From positions 1,054,001 to 1,118,000 of the forward strand of contig NZ_OU957226.1 of assembly GCF_918731615.1 (NCBI RefSeq): a DNA stretch of 64,000 nucleotides, written 5' to 3'. Source of the stretch: Flavobacterium sp. CECT 9288 (GTDB lineage Bacteria; Bacteroidota; Bacteroidia; Flavobacteriales; Flavobacteriaceae). Below the pieces are notes generated by a model that was given only the letters and a program-made list of their open reading frames with translations, ran no database searches and was not told where the DNA came from. The position numbers were made by a program, and so were the translations under genes. Shown here piece after piece: positions 1 to 8,921 of the stretch; position 1 is the first letter of the stretch; each line of letters begins with the position of its first letter.

Positions 1-1
1 A

Positions 2-346
2 AAAGGTGTTTCATTAGAAAAAATGGCATTAGAACTTCATATCTCAAAAGCGGCTATTGGTAAGTGGGAAGCTGATAAATCGAAACCTAGTGTAGAAAAT
101 TTACTCAAACTATGCGATACTTATGAAACTGATATTTACGAATTGCTTGAGCATGTTTCTAATATAAATTTTTCTAAAGCTAAGTTTAAAGGGCATTCTT
201 ATGCTGATTATGCAGAAAGTTTTACAGTAAATAATTCAACTCCACCGGAGTTAATAGAAAGTATAATTGCTAACCAAAACAAAATTTCTGTTTTAGTAGA
301 GTTACAAAATGAATTATTTGTTAGTTTGTTAGCTAAAAGTAAATAA
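2..346 (+). CDS. XRE-family HTH regulator, 5' end outside window
   Basis: The reading frame is open from base 2, so the gene almost certainly begins upstream of the window; the ATG at 23 is internal. The visible N-terminal part reads KGVSLEKMALELHISKAAIG followed by KWEADKSKPS, the helix-turn-helix of the XRE/Cro family with its usual W-E-xGK/S-P-S turn after the recognition helix. The rest, about 70 residues, shows no second domain and ends in a plain helical tail. It is probably a small cytoplasmic DNA-binding protein; the target is unknown. It converges on the ABC transporter gene on the other strand, with only 23 bases between the stop codons. Confidence 0.75.
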   Translation, partial: KGVSLEKMALELHISKAAIGKWEADKSKPSVENLLKLCDTYETDIYELLEHVSNINFSKAKFKGHSYADYAESFTVNNSTPPELIESIIANQNKISVLVELQNELFVSLLAKSK

Positions 347-369
347 AAAAAAAGCCTTCATTTTTGCAA

Positions 370-2124
370 TCAATTCGCTACCGAAAACTGTGAATCGTAC
401 AAATTCTTATAAAAACCACTTTCACGATTAATTAGTTCTTGATGCGTACCTTGTTCAACGATTAGCCCTTTGTCCATCACTACAATTTTGTCAGCGTTTA
501 CAATCGTGGCTAATCGGTGTGCAATAACAATAGAGGTTCTGCCTTTTGTAATAGTTTCGGTAGCACGCTGAATCAATTCCTCGGAGTAAGTATCTATAGA
601 GGATGTGGCTTCGTCAAGAATTAAGATACTTGGGTTACTCACATAAGCTCTCAAGAATGCAATTAATTGGCGCTGACCAGAGGATAGCATTACTCCGCGT
701 TCCTTAACATCAAAATCATAATTATCTGGCAAGCTCATGATAAATTCATGCACTCCAATTTTTTTGGCTGCAGCCAATATTTGGTCGCGATCAATCTCAG
801 GATTATGTAAGGTGATATTATTAAAAATAGTATCAGCAAAAAGGAAAACATCCTGCAATACTACTGCAATTTGTTTTCGTAACGAGCCCAAAGTATAATT
901 TTCAATATTTTGATTGTCAATATATATGGAACCGCTATTGATTTCATAAAAACGATTCAGTAAATTGATAATAGTAGATTTTCCTGCACCTGTAGAGCCT
1001 ACAATGGCAATTGTTTGTCCAGCGTTTACTTCTAAATCAATTCCTTTTATGACTTCTTCATCAGGAATGTACCCAAAACGAACCTTATTAAATTCAATAT
1101 TTCCTTTAAAAATTGGCGCCTCAAGAATACCTGTATCTTGTATTTGATCTTGGGTGTCCAAAATATCAAAAACACGGTTGGCAGCAATCATTCCCAGTTG
1201 CATCTCATTGAATTTGTCGGCTATTTGTCGCAACGGATTGAATAACATGCCGATAAACATCGTGTACGAGAATAAATCTCCAAAAGTGGTAAAGTTATCT
1301 CCGTTTAAAATTTTGAATCCGCCGTAAAGCACAATAAAACCAAGAGTTAATGACGAAATAATATCAGCAATAGGGAAGAAGATGGAGTTGTATAAAATGG
1401 TTTTTATCCACGCTTTCTTGTGCTTGTCATTTATCTCTTTGAACTTTTCTAACTCAATGTTTTCTCTATTAAAGAGTTGAACAATCTTCATGCCCGTGAC
1501 ACGCTCTTGTACAAAGGAATTCATATTAGCAATTTGAGTACGCACTTCCTCAAAAGCAACTTGCATTTTCTTTTGGAAAATTCTCGTTACAAAAACCAGA
1601 ATAGGCATGGCTACAATCACAATCCAAGTTAGGGTCCAGTTCATATAAAACATAAAACCCAGAACTACAATCATTTTCATCAAGTCACTAATTATCATGA
1701 ACAAACCTTGACTAAAAATTCTAGCAATAGATTCGATATCAGAAACCGAACGAGTCACCAATTGCCCCACAGGAACGTGGTCAAAATATTTCATTCTAAA
1801 ACTCAAAATATGCTGAAACAGTTTGGTACGTATGTCTTTTACAATGTCTTGACCCAACCAGTTTGCCCAAAACACAAAGTAAAATTGTGAAAACACTTCT
1901 AATAAAAGCACAATACCCATTAAGATTACATACATCAATAATCCTTTTTGATCTTGTGTAGCAATGTAACCATCAACGGTTTGTTTCAGTAAATACGGGC
2001 GTAACGCTGCAAATATTGACAATGAAATGGCAAAAATAACCACTCCATTAAAACGCCATTGATAGGGTTTTGTAAATTTTAATATTCTTTTAAATAATCG
2101 TGTATCAAATGCTTTTGCTTTCAT
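370..2124 (-). CDS. ABC exporter, fused permease and ATPase (MsbA/MdlB-like)
   Basis: A 584-residue half-transporter of the type IV ABC exporter fold. Residues about 20-310 hold six hydrophobic membrane segments. The C-terminal ATPase has Walker A GSTGAGKST near residue 375, the signature LSSGQRQ near 478, Walker B ILILDEATSSID near 500 and an H-loop IVIAHRL. Such proteins dimerise in the inner membrane and export lipids, peptides or drugs with ATP; the substrate cannot be read from sequence. It lies 63 bases downstream of truA on the same strand and may be co-transcribed, with a repeat-rich spacer between. The signature has S instead of the more common G at its second position (LSSGQ), which is frequent in this subfamily. 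Confidence 0.93.
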   Translation of the reverse strand: MKAKAFDTRLFKRILKFTKPYQWRFNGVVIFAISLSIFAALRPYLLKQTVDGYIATQDQKGLLMYVILMGIVLLLEVFSQFYFVFWANWLGQDIVKDIRTKLFQHILSFRMKYFDHVPVGQLVTRSVSDIESIARIFSQGLFMIISDLMKMIVVLGFMFYMNWTLTWIVIVAMPILVFVTRIFQKKMQVAFEEVRTQIANMNSFVQERVTGMKIVQLFNRENIELEKFKEINDKHKKAWIKTILYNSIFFPIADIISSLTLGFIVLYGGFKILNGDNFTTFGDLFSYTMFIGMLFNPLRQIADKFNEMQLGMIAANRVFDILDTQDQIQDTGILEAPIFKGNIEFNKVRFGYIPDEEVIKGIDLEVNAGQTIAIVGSTGAGKSTIINLLNRFYEINSGSIYIDNQNIENYTLGSLRKQIAVVLQDVFLFADTIFNNITLHNPEIDRDQILAAAKKIGVHEFIMSLPDNYDFDVKERGVMLSSGQRQLIAFLRAYVSNPSILILDEATSSIDTYSEELIQRATETITKGRTSIVIAHRLATIVNADKIVVMDKGLIVEQGTHQELINRESGFYKNLYDSQFSVAN

Positions 2125-2132
2125 ATTTTTTC

Positions 2133-2185
2133 TTTAAGCCTTATGCTTTAGGCTTTAGGCATAATGCGTAAAGCTTACAGCCTGA
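2133..2185. repeat. Intergenic TTAGGC/GCGTAAAGC word repeat
   Basis: The spacer between truA and the ABC gene is made of reiterated words (GCCTTATGCTTTAGGC, TTTAGGCATAATGCG, GCGTAAAGC). A related set on the opposite strand fills the thrC-thrB spacer at 30460-30520. The two share TGCGTAAAGC and TTAGGCAT words, which suggests one dispersed low-complexity repeat family. Confidence 0.5.
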
Positions 2186-2187
2186 AG

Positions 2188-2925
2188 CTATAAATAATCG
2201 TATTCTATTTTGGTTAAATACAAACCATGTGCTGGAACCGAAATCCCTGCCTTATCTCTGCTTTTACTAGCAATAATTGCTGTAAAATCTTCGAGTGTAA
2301 TTTTATGCAACCCAACATTAATCAACGTACCTACTATGGCACGCACCATATTGCGTAAAAACCTATTTGCCGAAACGGTAAAAACTAACGAATTGTTGTC
2401 ATTTTGTGTCCATTGCGCTTCATAAATCGTACAATCAAATGTGTTTACATCAGTGTTCACTTTTGAAAAACATTGAAAATCAGTGTATTCAAACAGTATT
2501 TGAGCTGCTTGATTCATGAGCTCAATATCTAGCGATTGATGAAAGTACCAACTCTTATCTTGTAAAAATACATCTTTAAAAGTATGAATGTGATATTCGT
2601 AAGTTCTTTTTGTAGCATCAAACCGAGTGTGCGCATCATCATGAACTGCTAGTAGATCATAAATTACAATATCTTTGGGTAAATAAGAGTTGAGTTTGTG
2701 AATCAAGCTTGTTTTATCAAATGATTTTTCTATATCAAAATGAGCATACATTTCTCTGGCGTGAACTCCTGTGTCAGTCCTTCCAGCACCCATAAGATTT
2801 AGAGGTGTGTTTAACAATACCGAAAAGGCTTTGTTCATGGTTTCTTGAACAGAGGCTGCGTTTGGCTGGAATTGCCATCCGTGGTAATGCGTGCCATTGT
2901 ATGCAAATTTAACGAAATATCTCAA
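2188..2925 (-). CDS. truA: tRNA pseudouridine(38-40) synthase TruA, TTG start
   Basis: TruA isomerises uridines 38-40 in the anticodon arm of many tRNAs. The protein starts LRYFVKFAYNGTHYHGWQ, the usual TruA N-terminus, and carries GAGRTDTGVHA, whose Asp (about residue 50) is the catalytic residue. From this start it has 245 residues, the normal family length. An upstream ATG at 3048 would add 41 unrelated residues. I chose the TTG at 2925 because a good -7 box (TATCTTTG, 2945-2952) lies between the two starts, so an mRNA from that promoter could not include the longer start. The ABC exporter follows on the same strand. Confidence 0.9.
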   Translation of the reverse strand: MRYFVKFAYNGTHYHGWQFQPNAASVQETMNKAFSVLLNTPLNLMGAGRTDTGVHAREMYAHFDIEKSFDKTSLIHKLNSYLPKDIVIYDLLAVHDDAHTRFDATKRTYEYHIHTFKDVFLQDKSWYFHQSLDIELMNQAAQILFEYTDFQCFSKVNTDVNTFDCTIYEAQWTQNDNNSLVFTVSANRFLRNMVRAIVGTLINVGLHKITLEDFTAIIASKSRDKAGISVPAHGLYLTKIEYDYL

Positions 2926-2944
2926 CTGTTTTTTTTTGATGTTA

Positions 2945-2952
2945 CAAAGATA
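2945..2952 (-). promoter_or_regulatory. Promoter -7 box of truA
   Basis: On the minus strand the sequence is TATCTTTG, an exact match to the Bacteroidota TAnnTTTG box, with a TTG 16 bases upstream. Transcription would start about 10-15 bases before the TTG start codon of truA. Confidence 0.65.
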
Positions 2953-3002
2953 CTTATTAATTTTTGTGCAAGGAAATGACAAACTGCCAAAGTTTGTTAA
3001 GA

Positions 3003-3167
3003 ATGGATTCGATTTCATTATTGAACCAAGAATGGCTATTTTTACCAAAATTTCTAGCCCAGATAGCAGCGGTATCTCCCGATTTTAAAAAACAAGGCTT
3101 TTTAGCCGTAGTTTTTTTGATCGGGAATAAAGCGTATAGCTGGAAAAAGCTCCTAAAAAAAACTTAA
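3003..3167 (+). CDS. Possible small protein upstream of phosphoesterase
   Basis: An open frame of 54 codons from ATG 3003 reads MDSISLLNQEWLFLPKFLAQ and ends SWKKLLKKT. It stops one base before the TTG start of the metallophosphoesterase gene, which is the spacing of a translationally coupled pair. Against it: the frame overlaps the truA promoter region on the other strand, no promoter box is clear, and I do not recognise the product. It could equally be the untranslated leader of the next gene. Confidence 0.3.
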   Translation: MDSISLLNQEWLFLPKFLAQIAAVSPDFKKQGFLAVVFLIGNKAYSWKKLLKKT

Positions 3168-3168
3168 A

Positions 3169-3666
3169 TTGAAAAAAATCCTTTTACTATCGGATACGCA
3201 CAGTCATATTGACGAAGTTGTTTTAAAATATGTTGATCAAGCTGATGAGGTATGGCATGCTGGGGATATAGGTGCCTTAACCGTTACTGATGCAATACAG
3301 AAAGTAAAACCTTTGCACGCGGTGTATGGTAATATAGATGATGCTCAGGCTCGAATGGAATTTCCATTACACAGTCGATTTATGTGTGAAGGAGTTGATG
3401 TCTGGATCACACATATTGGTGGTTATCCGGGGAAATACAACGCTAGTATTAGAGAAGAACTACTTGTAAATCCTCCGAAAATATTTATTTGCGGACACTC
3501 TCATATCCTAAAAGTTATGTTTGATAAAAAATTGAATCTTTTGCACCTTAATCCAGGAGCCGCTGGTATAAGTGGTTTTCATCAAGTACGCACTATGTTG
3601 CGCTTTGTAATAGATGGGGATAAGATTAAGGATATGGAGATTATTGAGTTGGGTAAACGGGGTTAG
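3169..3666 (+). CDS. Metallophosphoesterase, YfcE/MJ0936 family
   Basis: A 165-residue calcineurin-like phosphoesterase. All metal-binding motifs are present in order: SDTHSH (8-13), HAGDIG (30-35), YGNIDD (53-58), THIGGYP (about 81) and CGHSH (about 109-112), then the LNPGAAG turn. Members are small cytoplasmic phosphodiesterases that need Mn or Ni. The start is TTG; no closer ATG precedes MKKILLLSDTHS-type sequence. The 3' end overlaps the 3' end of the convergent histidine kinase gene by 26 bases. Confidence 0.9.
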   Translation: MKKILLLSDTHSHIDEVVLKYVDQADEVWHAGDIGALTVTDAIQKVKPLHAVYGNIDDAQARMEFPLHSRFMCEGVDVWITHIGGYPGKYNASIREELLVNPPKIFICGHSHILKVMFDKKLNLLHLNPGAAGISGFHQVRTMLRFVIDGDKIKDMEIIELGKRG

Positions 3667-5368
3667 AATTTTTTTTATGATAGTGTATGGGAACTTCAAT
3701 GCTTACAGTTGTACCCCAATTGAGTTTTGAATCTATATAAAATGTCCCTTTCAAGTTGTTGATTCTGGACTTGATTTGGTTAATACCAAAGCCCTCAAGA
3801 ATATGAAAGTTAGAAGAATCAAAACCTTTTCCGTTATCAATAATTTTTATTTGTAGCATGTTATTATTTTCGTCCAATGATACTATAGATTGGCATGCTG
3901 TACTGTGTTTGATAATATTATTAATGAGTTCCATTATGATGAAATAGATTTTCATTTCAAAGTCTTCATCATAACGGGTGTTTCGATCTACTGAATTGTT
4001 AAAAACAAAGTTTAGTATTGAGTTTGTATTTTTTTCGCACAGATCTTCCAAGGCATCGAATAACCCAAAACGAACTAGTAATGAAGGCATTAATTCATGG
4101 GATAAATCCCGAACTTGGTCGTGTGCATTTTCAAGGATTTGTTTTGTTTTTGTAATTTCTACAGGGAAATTTTGTGTTTGATTTGTAAAAGCTTGTAATT
4201 GCATTCCTGCGGATGATAAAAGAGCACTTATGTTATCATGTAGAAAAGAAGCAATTTTTTTTCGTTCTAATTCTTGACCATTAATTGAGGCATTTAATAT
4301 GTTTTCTTGAACCTTACTTTGTAAATCTTTAATCTTATTTTTGTGTTTTAACTTTGCATTTAAGGTTAAAATATAAAAGACCAAAGAGAGTAATAGCAAA
4401 ATTACAGCTACAACAATTACAATTTTTTTATTGCGGTATTGTTCTTCTAATAGTTCTATTTGTTTGGTTTTGAACTCACTCTCAATTTTGTCAATTTCAC
4501 GTTTGTACTCATCTATTTCAAGATTTATTCCAGCAACATTTGCTTTATTTAGTTTTTCCTCATCGGTTAATTCCTCTGTTAGTTTTATGTAGGAGTCAAG
4601 GTGTTGGTATGCTTTTTTGTAATTTCCAGTTTTCATTAAAAACTTAGAATATTCATGGTGTGAGAATGATAAATCTGATTTTTCTTCTCCTTGAATCCCA
4701 AGTTTAATAGCATTTTCAAAGTAGTAAGTAGCTTTGCTGTTATTGTTAATGCTAGAATTATACATTCCGTTAAGCATGTTTAGTGCTACAATTGTTGACG
4801 GATTTCCATGTTTTTTTTGATTCTTATTAATGTATTCTAAGTGAGGATATCCACTTTTGAAATCTCCAATGTCAAAATAAGCCCAAGTAATATTGAGATT
4901 TGTGAATAGAATTTGATAAACATCATTAATTTTAGTGCTGTATTCTAATGATTTTTTGTAGTAATAAATTCCTTTTTTATATTGTTTTTTGTCAAAACAG
5001 TAAATGTTTCCCAAATTGTTGTGCAACCAATTTTTTAAAGCATCATTATTCGTTCTGTTAGCATATGTTAAACCTTTATTATAGTAGTAAAATGCTTTAT
5101 CAGGCTCGGATAATTGATCAAAATTTGCAGCAATAGTATTATAGCATCCAGCAATTAAATTGTCGTTTTTTAATTGAATGGCCTTGCTAAGAGCAAATCT
5201 TGATTGTATTAATGATTTTTCATAACTGCCTTCTTTCATGAGCAAAATAGCCTTGTTTGAAAGTAGCGTAACATCTTTTACTGATAGATTTTTGTCGTTA
5301 GCAAATAGCGTTTTAGGTGAAAGTACTAAAATTAAAAAAAATAAAAGTGTAAATTGCCTATTTAACAT
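3641..5368 (-). CDS. TPR-containing sensor histidine kinase (NarL/DesK type)
   Basis: The 575-residue protein has a signal peptide (1-23) and a periplasmic region of tetratricopeptide repeats (about 40-290, e.g. AFYYYNKGLTYA, GIYYYKKSLEYS). A membrane segment (IVIVVAVILLLLSLVFYIL, about 318-338) and a coiled coil follow. The HisKA_3 box is ERKKIASFLHDNISALLS, with the phosphoacceptor His near 376, and the C-terminal HATPase_c domain has an N-box (ELINNIIKHS) and a GFGINQIKSR G-box. This layout is common in Flavobacteriaceae. Its partner is the response regulator encoded 72 bases upstream. The TPR region probably senses a periplasmic protein or peptide. Confidence 0.92.
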   Translation of the reverse strand: MLNRQFTLLFFLILVLSPKTLFANDKNLSVKDVTLLSNKAILLMKEGSYEKSLIQSRFALSKAIQLKNDNLIAGCYNTIAANFDQLSEPDKAFYYYNKGLTYANRTNNDALKNWLHNNLGNIYCFDKKQYKKGIYYYKKSLEYSTKINDVYQILFTNLNITWAYFDIGDFKSGYPHLEYINKNQKKHGNPSTIVALNMLNGMYNSSINNNSKATYYFENAIKLGIQGEEKSDLSFSHHEYSKFLMKTGNYKKAYQHLDSYIKLTEELTDEEKLNKANVAGINLEIDEYKREIDKIESEFKTKQIELLEEQYRNKKIVIVVAVILLLLSLVFYILTLNAKLKHKNKIKDLQSKVQENILNASINGQELERKKIASFLHDNISALLSSAGMQLQAFTNQTQNFPVEITKTKQILENAHDQVRDLSHELMPSLLVRFGLFDALEDLCEKNTNSILNFVFNNSVDRNTRYDEDFEMKIYFIIMELINNIIKHSTACQSIVSLDENNNMLQIKIIDNGKGFDSSNFHILEGFGINQIKSRINNLKGTFYIDSKLNWGTTVSIEVPIHYHKKNSNPVYPTQ

Positions 5369-5440
5369 GCTATTGTAGTTAGTTGTGAAATGAAAATTTA
5401 ATTCAAGTGATGAATTTATGATTGGTTTGAAGCAAAATCA

Positions 5441-6100
5441 CTATTTTATAAGCTTGTTTTTAAGAGCATATTTAACCAAACTAATGGAGTTTTTTGCGTC
5501 TAATTTTTTCATAATATTTTTACGATGTGTTTCTACGGTATTCATACTGATAAAGAGTTGGTCGCTGATTTCTTTTCCGCTAAATTCAAGAGCAATTAAT
5601 GTTATAATCTCAAGCTCTCTATCTGTTAAGAGAAGATCTCCATTTTGATCAAGCTTGTTTAATTTTGGATTTTCTTTGGTAGCAGAACTGAATATTTTCT
5701 CTCTAACAGACCTACAAAAATATTCTTCCCCATTGTGAACAGCTTGAATGGCTTCAACAATATTTTCTCCTGCACATTTCTTTGTTAAATAGCCACTTGA
5801 ACCTAATTTCATAACTTCTTTAATGATTCTTAAATCATCATGACTAGATAAAATTATAATCTTACAAGGGAATCCTTTTGAAGCAAACTCTTTAATGACT
5901 TGTATGCCGTCTTTCTCGGGCATATTGATATCTAATACTAATATATCAGAACTGTTTTGAATAACTTCTTGATACAAATTAGATCCATTTACTGAAAAAC
6001 CAACGACTTCAAAGTGAGGGTTAGTGTTGAGTAGCGTTTTAATGCCATCAATTAATATTTGATGGTCATCTGCAAGGTGAATTCGGATTTTATCAGGCAT
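5441..6100 (-). CDS. Response regulator, NarL/FixJ family
   Basis: A 219-residue two-domain regulator. The receiver domain carries the acidic pair in HLADDHQ (D10, D11), the phospho-acceptor Asp in DILVLDINMPEKDG (about 56) and the SS/K positions that complete the pocket. The C-terminal LuxR-type HTH is LTDRELEIITLIALEFSGKE followed by the recognition helix MNTVETHRKNIMKKL. It is transcribed first, with the TPR histidine kinase 72 bases downstream. It is a cytoplasmic DNA-binding protein; its regulon is not visible here. Confidence 0.94.
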   Translation of the reverse strand: MPDKIRIHLADDHQILIDGIKTLLNTNPHFEVVGFSVNGSNLYQEVIQNSSDILVLDINMPEKDGIQVIKEFASKGFPCKIIILSSHDDLRIIKEVMKLGSSGYLTKKCAGENIVEAIQAVHNGEEYFCRSVREKIFSSATKENPKLNKLDQNGDLLLTDRELEIITLIALEFSGKEISDQLFISMNTVETHRKNIMKKLDAKNSISLVKYALKNKLIK

Positions 6101-6116
6101 AAACTTTTAGTATAAT

Positions 6117-6124
6117 CAAATATA
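6117..6124 (-). promoter_or_regulatory. Promoter -7 box of the two-component operon
   Basis: TATATTTG on the minus strand, an exact TAnnTTTG match ending 16 bases before the response-regulator ATG. No convincing -33 TTG was found. Confidence 0.55.
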
Positions 6125-6262
6125 TAAAAAATAACAGATACTAATTTGATTTTATATTTATTTTTTCTTACAAAATTTTGAAAATTTATTGTAATTGAAA
6201 TGTTTGTCAAATGATAACAATGTAGTGTAATATTTTAGCGTATCATTTTAATTAGTCACAAA

Positions 6263-6288
6263 AAAACCCGAAAATTAATTCGGGTTTT
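6263..6288 (-). terminator. Terminator of the DUF4293 gene
   Basis: Inverted repeat AAAACCCGAA / TTCGGGTTTT with a 6-base loop. Read on the minus strand it is followed by a run of T, 30 bases past the DUF4293 stop. Confidence 0.75.
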
Positions 6289-6318
6289 CTTCGCACTAAT
6301 AAATAAAAAATTATAGGA

Positions 6319-6732
6319 TTACCTCAATCTGTCCACAGATTTTACAAGATCTTCATCTCTCTTGATCGCCTTATTAGCCAAAACTAAAAACACGATAGCA
6401 AGTACAGGTAGAAACATCCCAATACCTTTCTCAGAAACAGCAGGTGTTTCTCCAGATAAATTTAGCGAACGATAAACAAACAATCCTAATAAAATCATAT
6501 TTAATATGATATTCAACCTGCCCATAACAAATTGATTTTGTCTCTTTTTGAATGAAATGATACTTACCAATGTCAACATAGTACTTAGTCCAAGAATGAT
6601 GGTGTAAATTTGATTTTGCATAAAATAATATGCTTTTCCATCATTTAAGGTCCAAAGTGGTAAGAAAAACAATAAAATACCAGTCATAATGAATACTAAT
6701 GCCAGGTATACGGTTTGAATTCGTTGTATCAT
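6319..6732 (-). CDS. DUF4293 family membrane protein
   Basis: A 137-residue protein with four hydrophobic segments (TVYLALVFIMTGILLFF, IYTIILGLSTMLTLVSII, LNIILNMILLGLFVY, GMFLPVLAIVFLVLAN) and short charged loops. The length, the MIQRIQTVYL opening and its divergent position next to rho match the Bacteroidota family DUF4293. The function of the family is unknown; it is likely an inner-membrane protein. It has its own -7 box and terminator, so it is probably monocistronic. Confidence 0.85.
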   Translation of the reverse strand: MIQRIQTVYLALVFIMTGILLFFLPLWTLNDGKAYYFMQNQIYTIILGLSTMLTLVSIISFKKRQNQFVMGRLNIILNMILLGLFVYRSLNLSGETPAVSEKGIGMFLPVLAIVFLVLANKAIKRDEDLVKSVDRLR

Positions 6733-6749
6733 TTTTTAGATTTGTTTTA

Positions 6750-6757
6750 CAAAAATA
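6750..6757 (-). promoter_or_regulatory. Promoter -7 box of the DUF4293 gene
   Basis: TATTTTTG on the minus strand, 17 bases before the ATG; exact TAnnTTTG match. No clear -33 element. Confidence 0.5.
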
Positions 6758-6846
6758 TATTTTCTTTTTTAAAAATACTATTGTATGCTAACTTTTTATT
6801 CGTATTATTGCATCATAATACCGTAAGAACTTCATACTGCGGTTAG

Positions 6847-6874
6847 TTGATTTAAAAATTACCACCTATCTTTT
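6847..6874 (+). promoter_or_regulatory. Probable rho promoter
   Basis: TTG at 6847-6849, a 17-base spacer, then TATCTTTT at 6867-6874, seven of eight matches to TAnnTTTG. It lies 41 bases before the rho ATG. Confidence 0.5.
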
Positions 6875-6915
6875 ATAACATCTCCAACAAAATTAATTAA
6901 ATTCCTAGAACATTC

Positions 6916-8685
6916 ATGTTTGATATTTCTGCATTAAAAGAAATGAAGCTTTCTGAGCTTCAAGAAATTGCTAAATTAGCAAAAACCATAAAGTTTAACG
7001 GTGTAAAAAAAGAAACATTAATTGGTTTAATACTAGAGCAACAAGCACTTAGTACTGTAACGGAGAATGTTGCAAAATCTAGCGAGAATCTTGAAGAGCA
7101 AAAAACAAAAAGAACAAGAATACTTCCTGCAAAAAAAGCACCTAGTCAAAAAAAGGAAAAAAACACGCTTTTTGATACTGATACAGCTGTAACTGCCGAG
7201 CAAATTGCTACTGTAATACCTGATGATGTTGCTACTGATGCTATAAAAACAGAGGAAACTCCAGCGCCTACACCGACTAATGATGAAGTTGATGCAAAGA
7301 GAGGAAAGGTTATAAAGTTTAATAAATCAGCATACGAGAAAAAAATAGCGCTGAAGAAAAATAAAGAAGAAGTTAAAACAACAGAGACTGATGCGGAACC
7401 AACTGCTGAAACTACTACCGTTGTTAAAACAGAGCAACCTTTATTAACAAAAAAAATAAATCCGAATCAGCTGAATAAGCAAAACGGAAACGGAAACACC
7501 AATACCAACGGAAATCAAAACCCAAATTTTAAAAATAAGAAAAGCAATTTTGCTGCTGCCGATTTTGAATTTGATGGAATTATAGAAAGCGAAGGAGTTC
7601 TAGAAATGATGCCTGATGGTTATGGTTTCTTGCGATCTTCGGATTACAATTACTTAGCATCACCAGATGATATTTATTTATCTACTTCACAAATTAGACT
7701 TTTTGGATTAAAAACAGGAGATACAGTTAAAGGAGTTGTACGTCCGCCAAAAGAAGGAGAGAAGTTTTTTCCATTGGTACGCGTTTTAAAAATCAACGGA
7801 CACGATCCTCAAGTAGTTCGTGATAGAGTTTCATTTGAACACTTAACACCAGTTTTTCCATCAGAGAAATTCAAATTGGCCGAAAAGCAAAGTACGGTTT
7901 CAACCCGCATCATCGATTTGTTTTCTCCAATAGGAAAAGGACAGCGTGGTATGATTGTTGCACAGCCTAAAACAGGTAAAACCATGTTGCTTAAAGAAAT
8001 TGCAAATGCTATTGCCGCCAATCATCCTGAAGTTTATTTGATCGTTCTATTAATTGATGAGCGTCCAGAGGAAGTTACAGATATGCAACGTAGTGTACGT
8101 GGTGAAGTAATTGCATCTACCTTTGATAGAGAACCACAAGAACACGTTAAAATAGCTAACATTGTTCTTGAAAAAGCTAAGAGATTAGTAGAATGTGGTC
8201 ATGATGTTGTTATTTTATTAGATTCCATTACTCGTTTGGCTAGAGCGTATAATACTGTTCAACCTGCATCTGGTAAAGTATTAAGTGGTGGTGTTGATGC
8301 GAACGCGCTACAAAAACCAAAACGTTTTTTTGGAGCTGCTCGTAATGTAGAAAATGGAGGATCTCTCAGTATTATTGCCACAGCTTTAACTGAAACAGGA
8401 TCTAAAATGGATGAAGTTATTTTTGAAGAGTTTAAAGGTACTGGTAATATGGAGTTGCAATTAGATAGAAAAATTGCTAACAAACGTATTTTTCCAGCAA
8501 TTGACTTAACATCATCAAGCACAAGACGTGATGACTTATTATTAGATCAAAAAACATTACAAAGAATGTGGATTATGAGAAAATATCTTTCTGATATGAA
8601 CCCTATTGAAGCCATGGACTTTGTAAACGACCGATTTAAGAAAACTAAAAACAACGAGGAGTTTTTAATTTCCATGAATGATTAA
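6916..8685 (+). CDS. rho: Transcription termination factor Rho
   Basis: A 589-residue hexameric RNA-dependent ATPase. The Rho N-terminal domain (1-45, [20 protein letters not shown]) is followed by about 170 residues of charged, Thr/Glu/Lys/Asn-rich sequence absent from enteric Rho. Next comes the cold-shock RNA-binding domain (about 220-300, [20 protein letters not shown]) and the RecA-like motor with Walker [11 protein letters not shown] (about 352), Walker [17 protein letters not shown] (about 428) and the Q/R-loop region ([20 protein letters not shown]). A long N-terminal insertion is usual in Bacteroidota and may aid RNA binding or condensation. The gene has its own promoter and terminator. 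Confidence 0.97.
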   Translation: MFDISALKEMKLSELQEIAKLAKTIKFNGVKKETLIGLILEQQALSTVTENVAKSSENLEEQKTKRTRILPAKKAPSQKKEKNTLFDTDTAVTAEQIATVIPDDVATDAIKTEETPAPTPTNDEVDAKRGKVIKFNKSAYEKKIALKKNKEEVKTTETDAEPTAETTTVVKTEQPLLTKKINPNQLNKQNGNGNTNTNGNQNPNFKNKKSNFAAADFEFDGIIESEGVLEMMPDGYGFLRSSDYNYLASPDDIYLSTSQIRLFGLKTGDTVKGVVRPPKEGEKFFPLVRVLKINGHDPQVVRDRVSFEHLTPVFPSEKFKLAEKQSTVSTRIIDLFSPIGKGQRGMIVAQPKTGKTMLLKEIANAIAANHPEVYLIVLLIDERPEEVTDMQRSVRGEVIASTFDREPQEHVKIANIVLEKAKRLVECGHDVVILLDSITRLARAYNTVQPASGKVLSGGVDANALQKPKRFFGAARNVENGGSLSIIATALTETGSKMDEVIFEEFKGTGNMELQLDRKIANKRIFPAIDLTSSSTRRDDLLLDQKTLQRMWIMRKYLSDMNPIEAMDFVNDRFKKTKNNEEFLISMND

Positions 8686-8720
8686 ATTTTATTTAAACAT
8701 TTATGTTGTACAAGATACCT

Positions 8721-8745
8721 AACCCAAAAGAATTTCTTTTGGGTT
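8721..8745 (+). terminator. rho terminator
   Basis: AACCCAAAAG-AATTT-CTTTTGGGTT hairpin followed by seven T, 36 bases past the rho stop. Confidence 0.85.
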
Positions 8746-8885
8746 TTTTTATGCTTTTCATCAACTTTAAAACTAAAATAGAAAAAACAAAACTTCGTTT
8801 TAAATATATCTAATCATGTCTTTTTATTAGTTGTTAATTAATTGTTAAATGGAATAATATAATTCAGTAAAGCTTGATTTACATT

Positions 8886-8893
8886 TATTTTTG
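8886..8893 (+). promoter_or_regulatory. Promoter -7 box of the zinc protease gene
   Basis: TATTTTTG, exact TAnnTTTG match, 28 bases before the ATG at 8922. No TTG at suitable spacing. Confidence 0.45.
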
Positions 8894-8921
8894 ATAGCAA
8901 ATAACCAATAAAAATTACTAA

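Noticed and set aside
2926..3048. 41-residue N-terminal extension of TruA
   Set aside because: It contains the TATCTTTG promoter box and does not match the family N-terminus.
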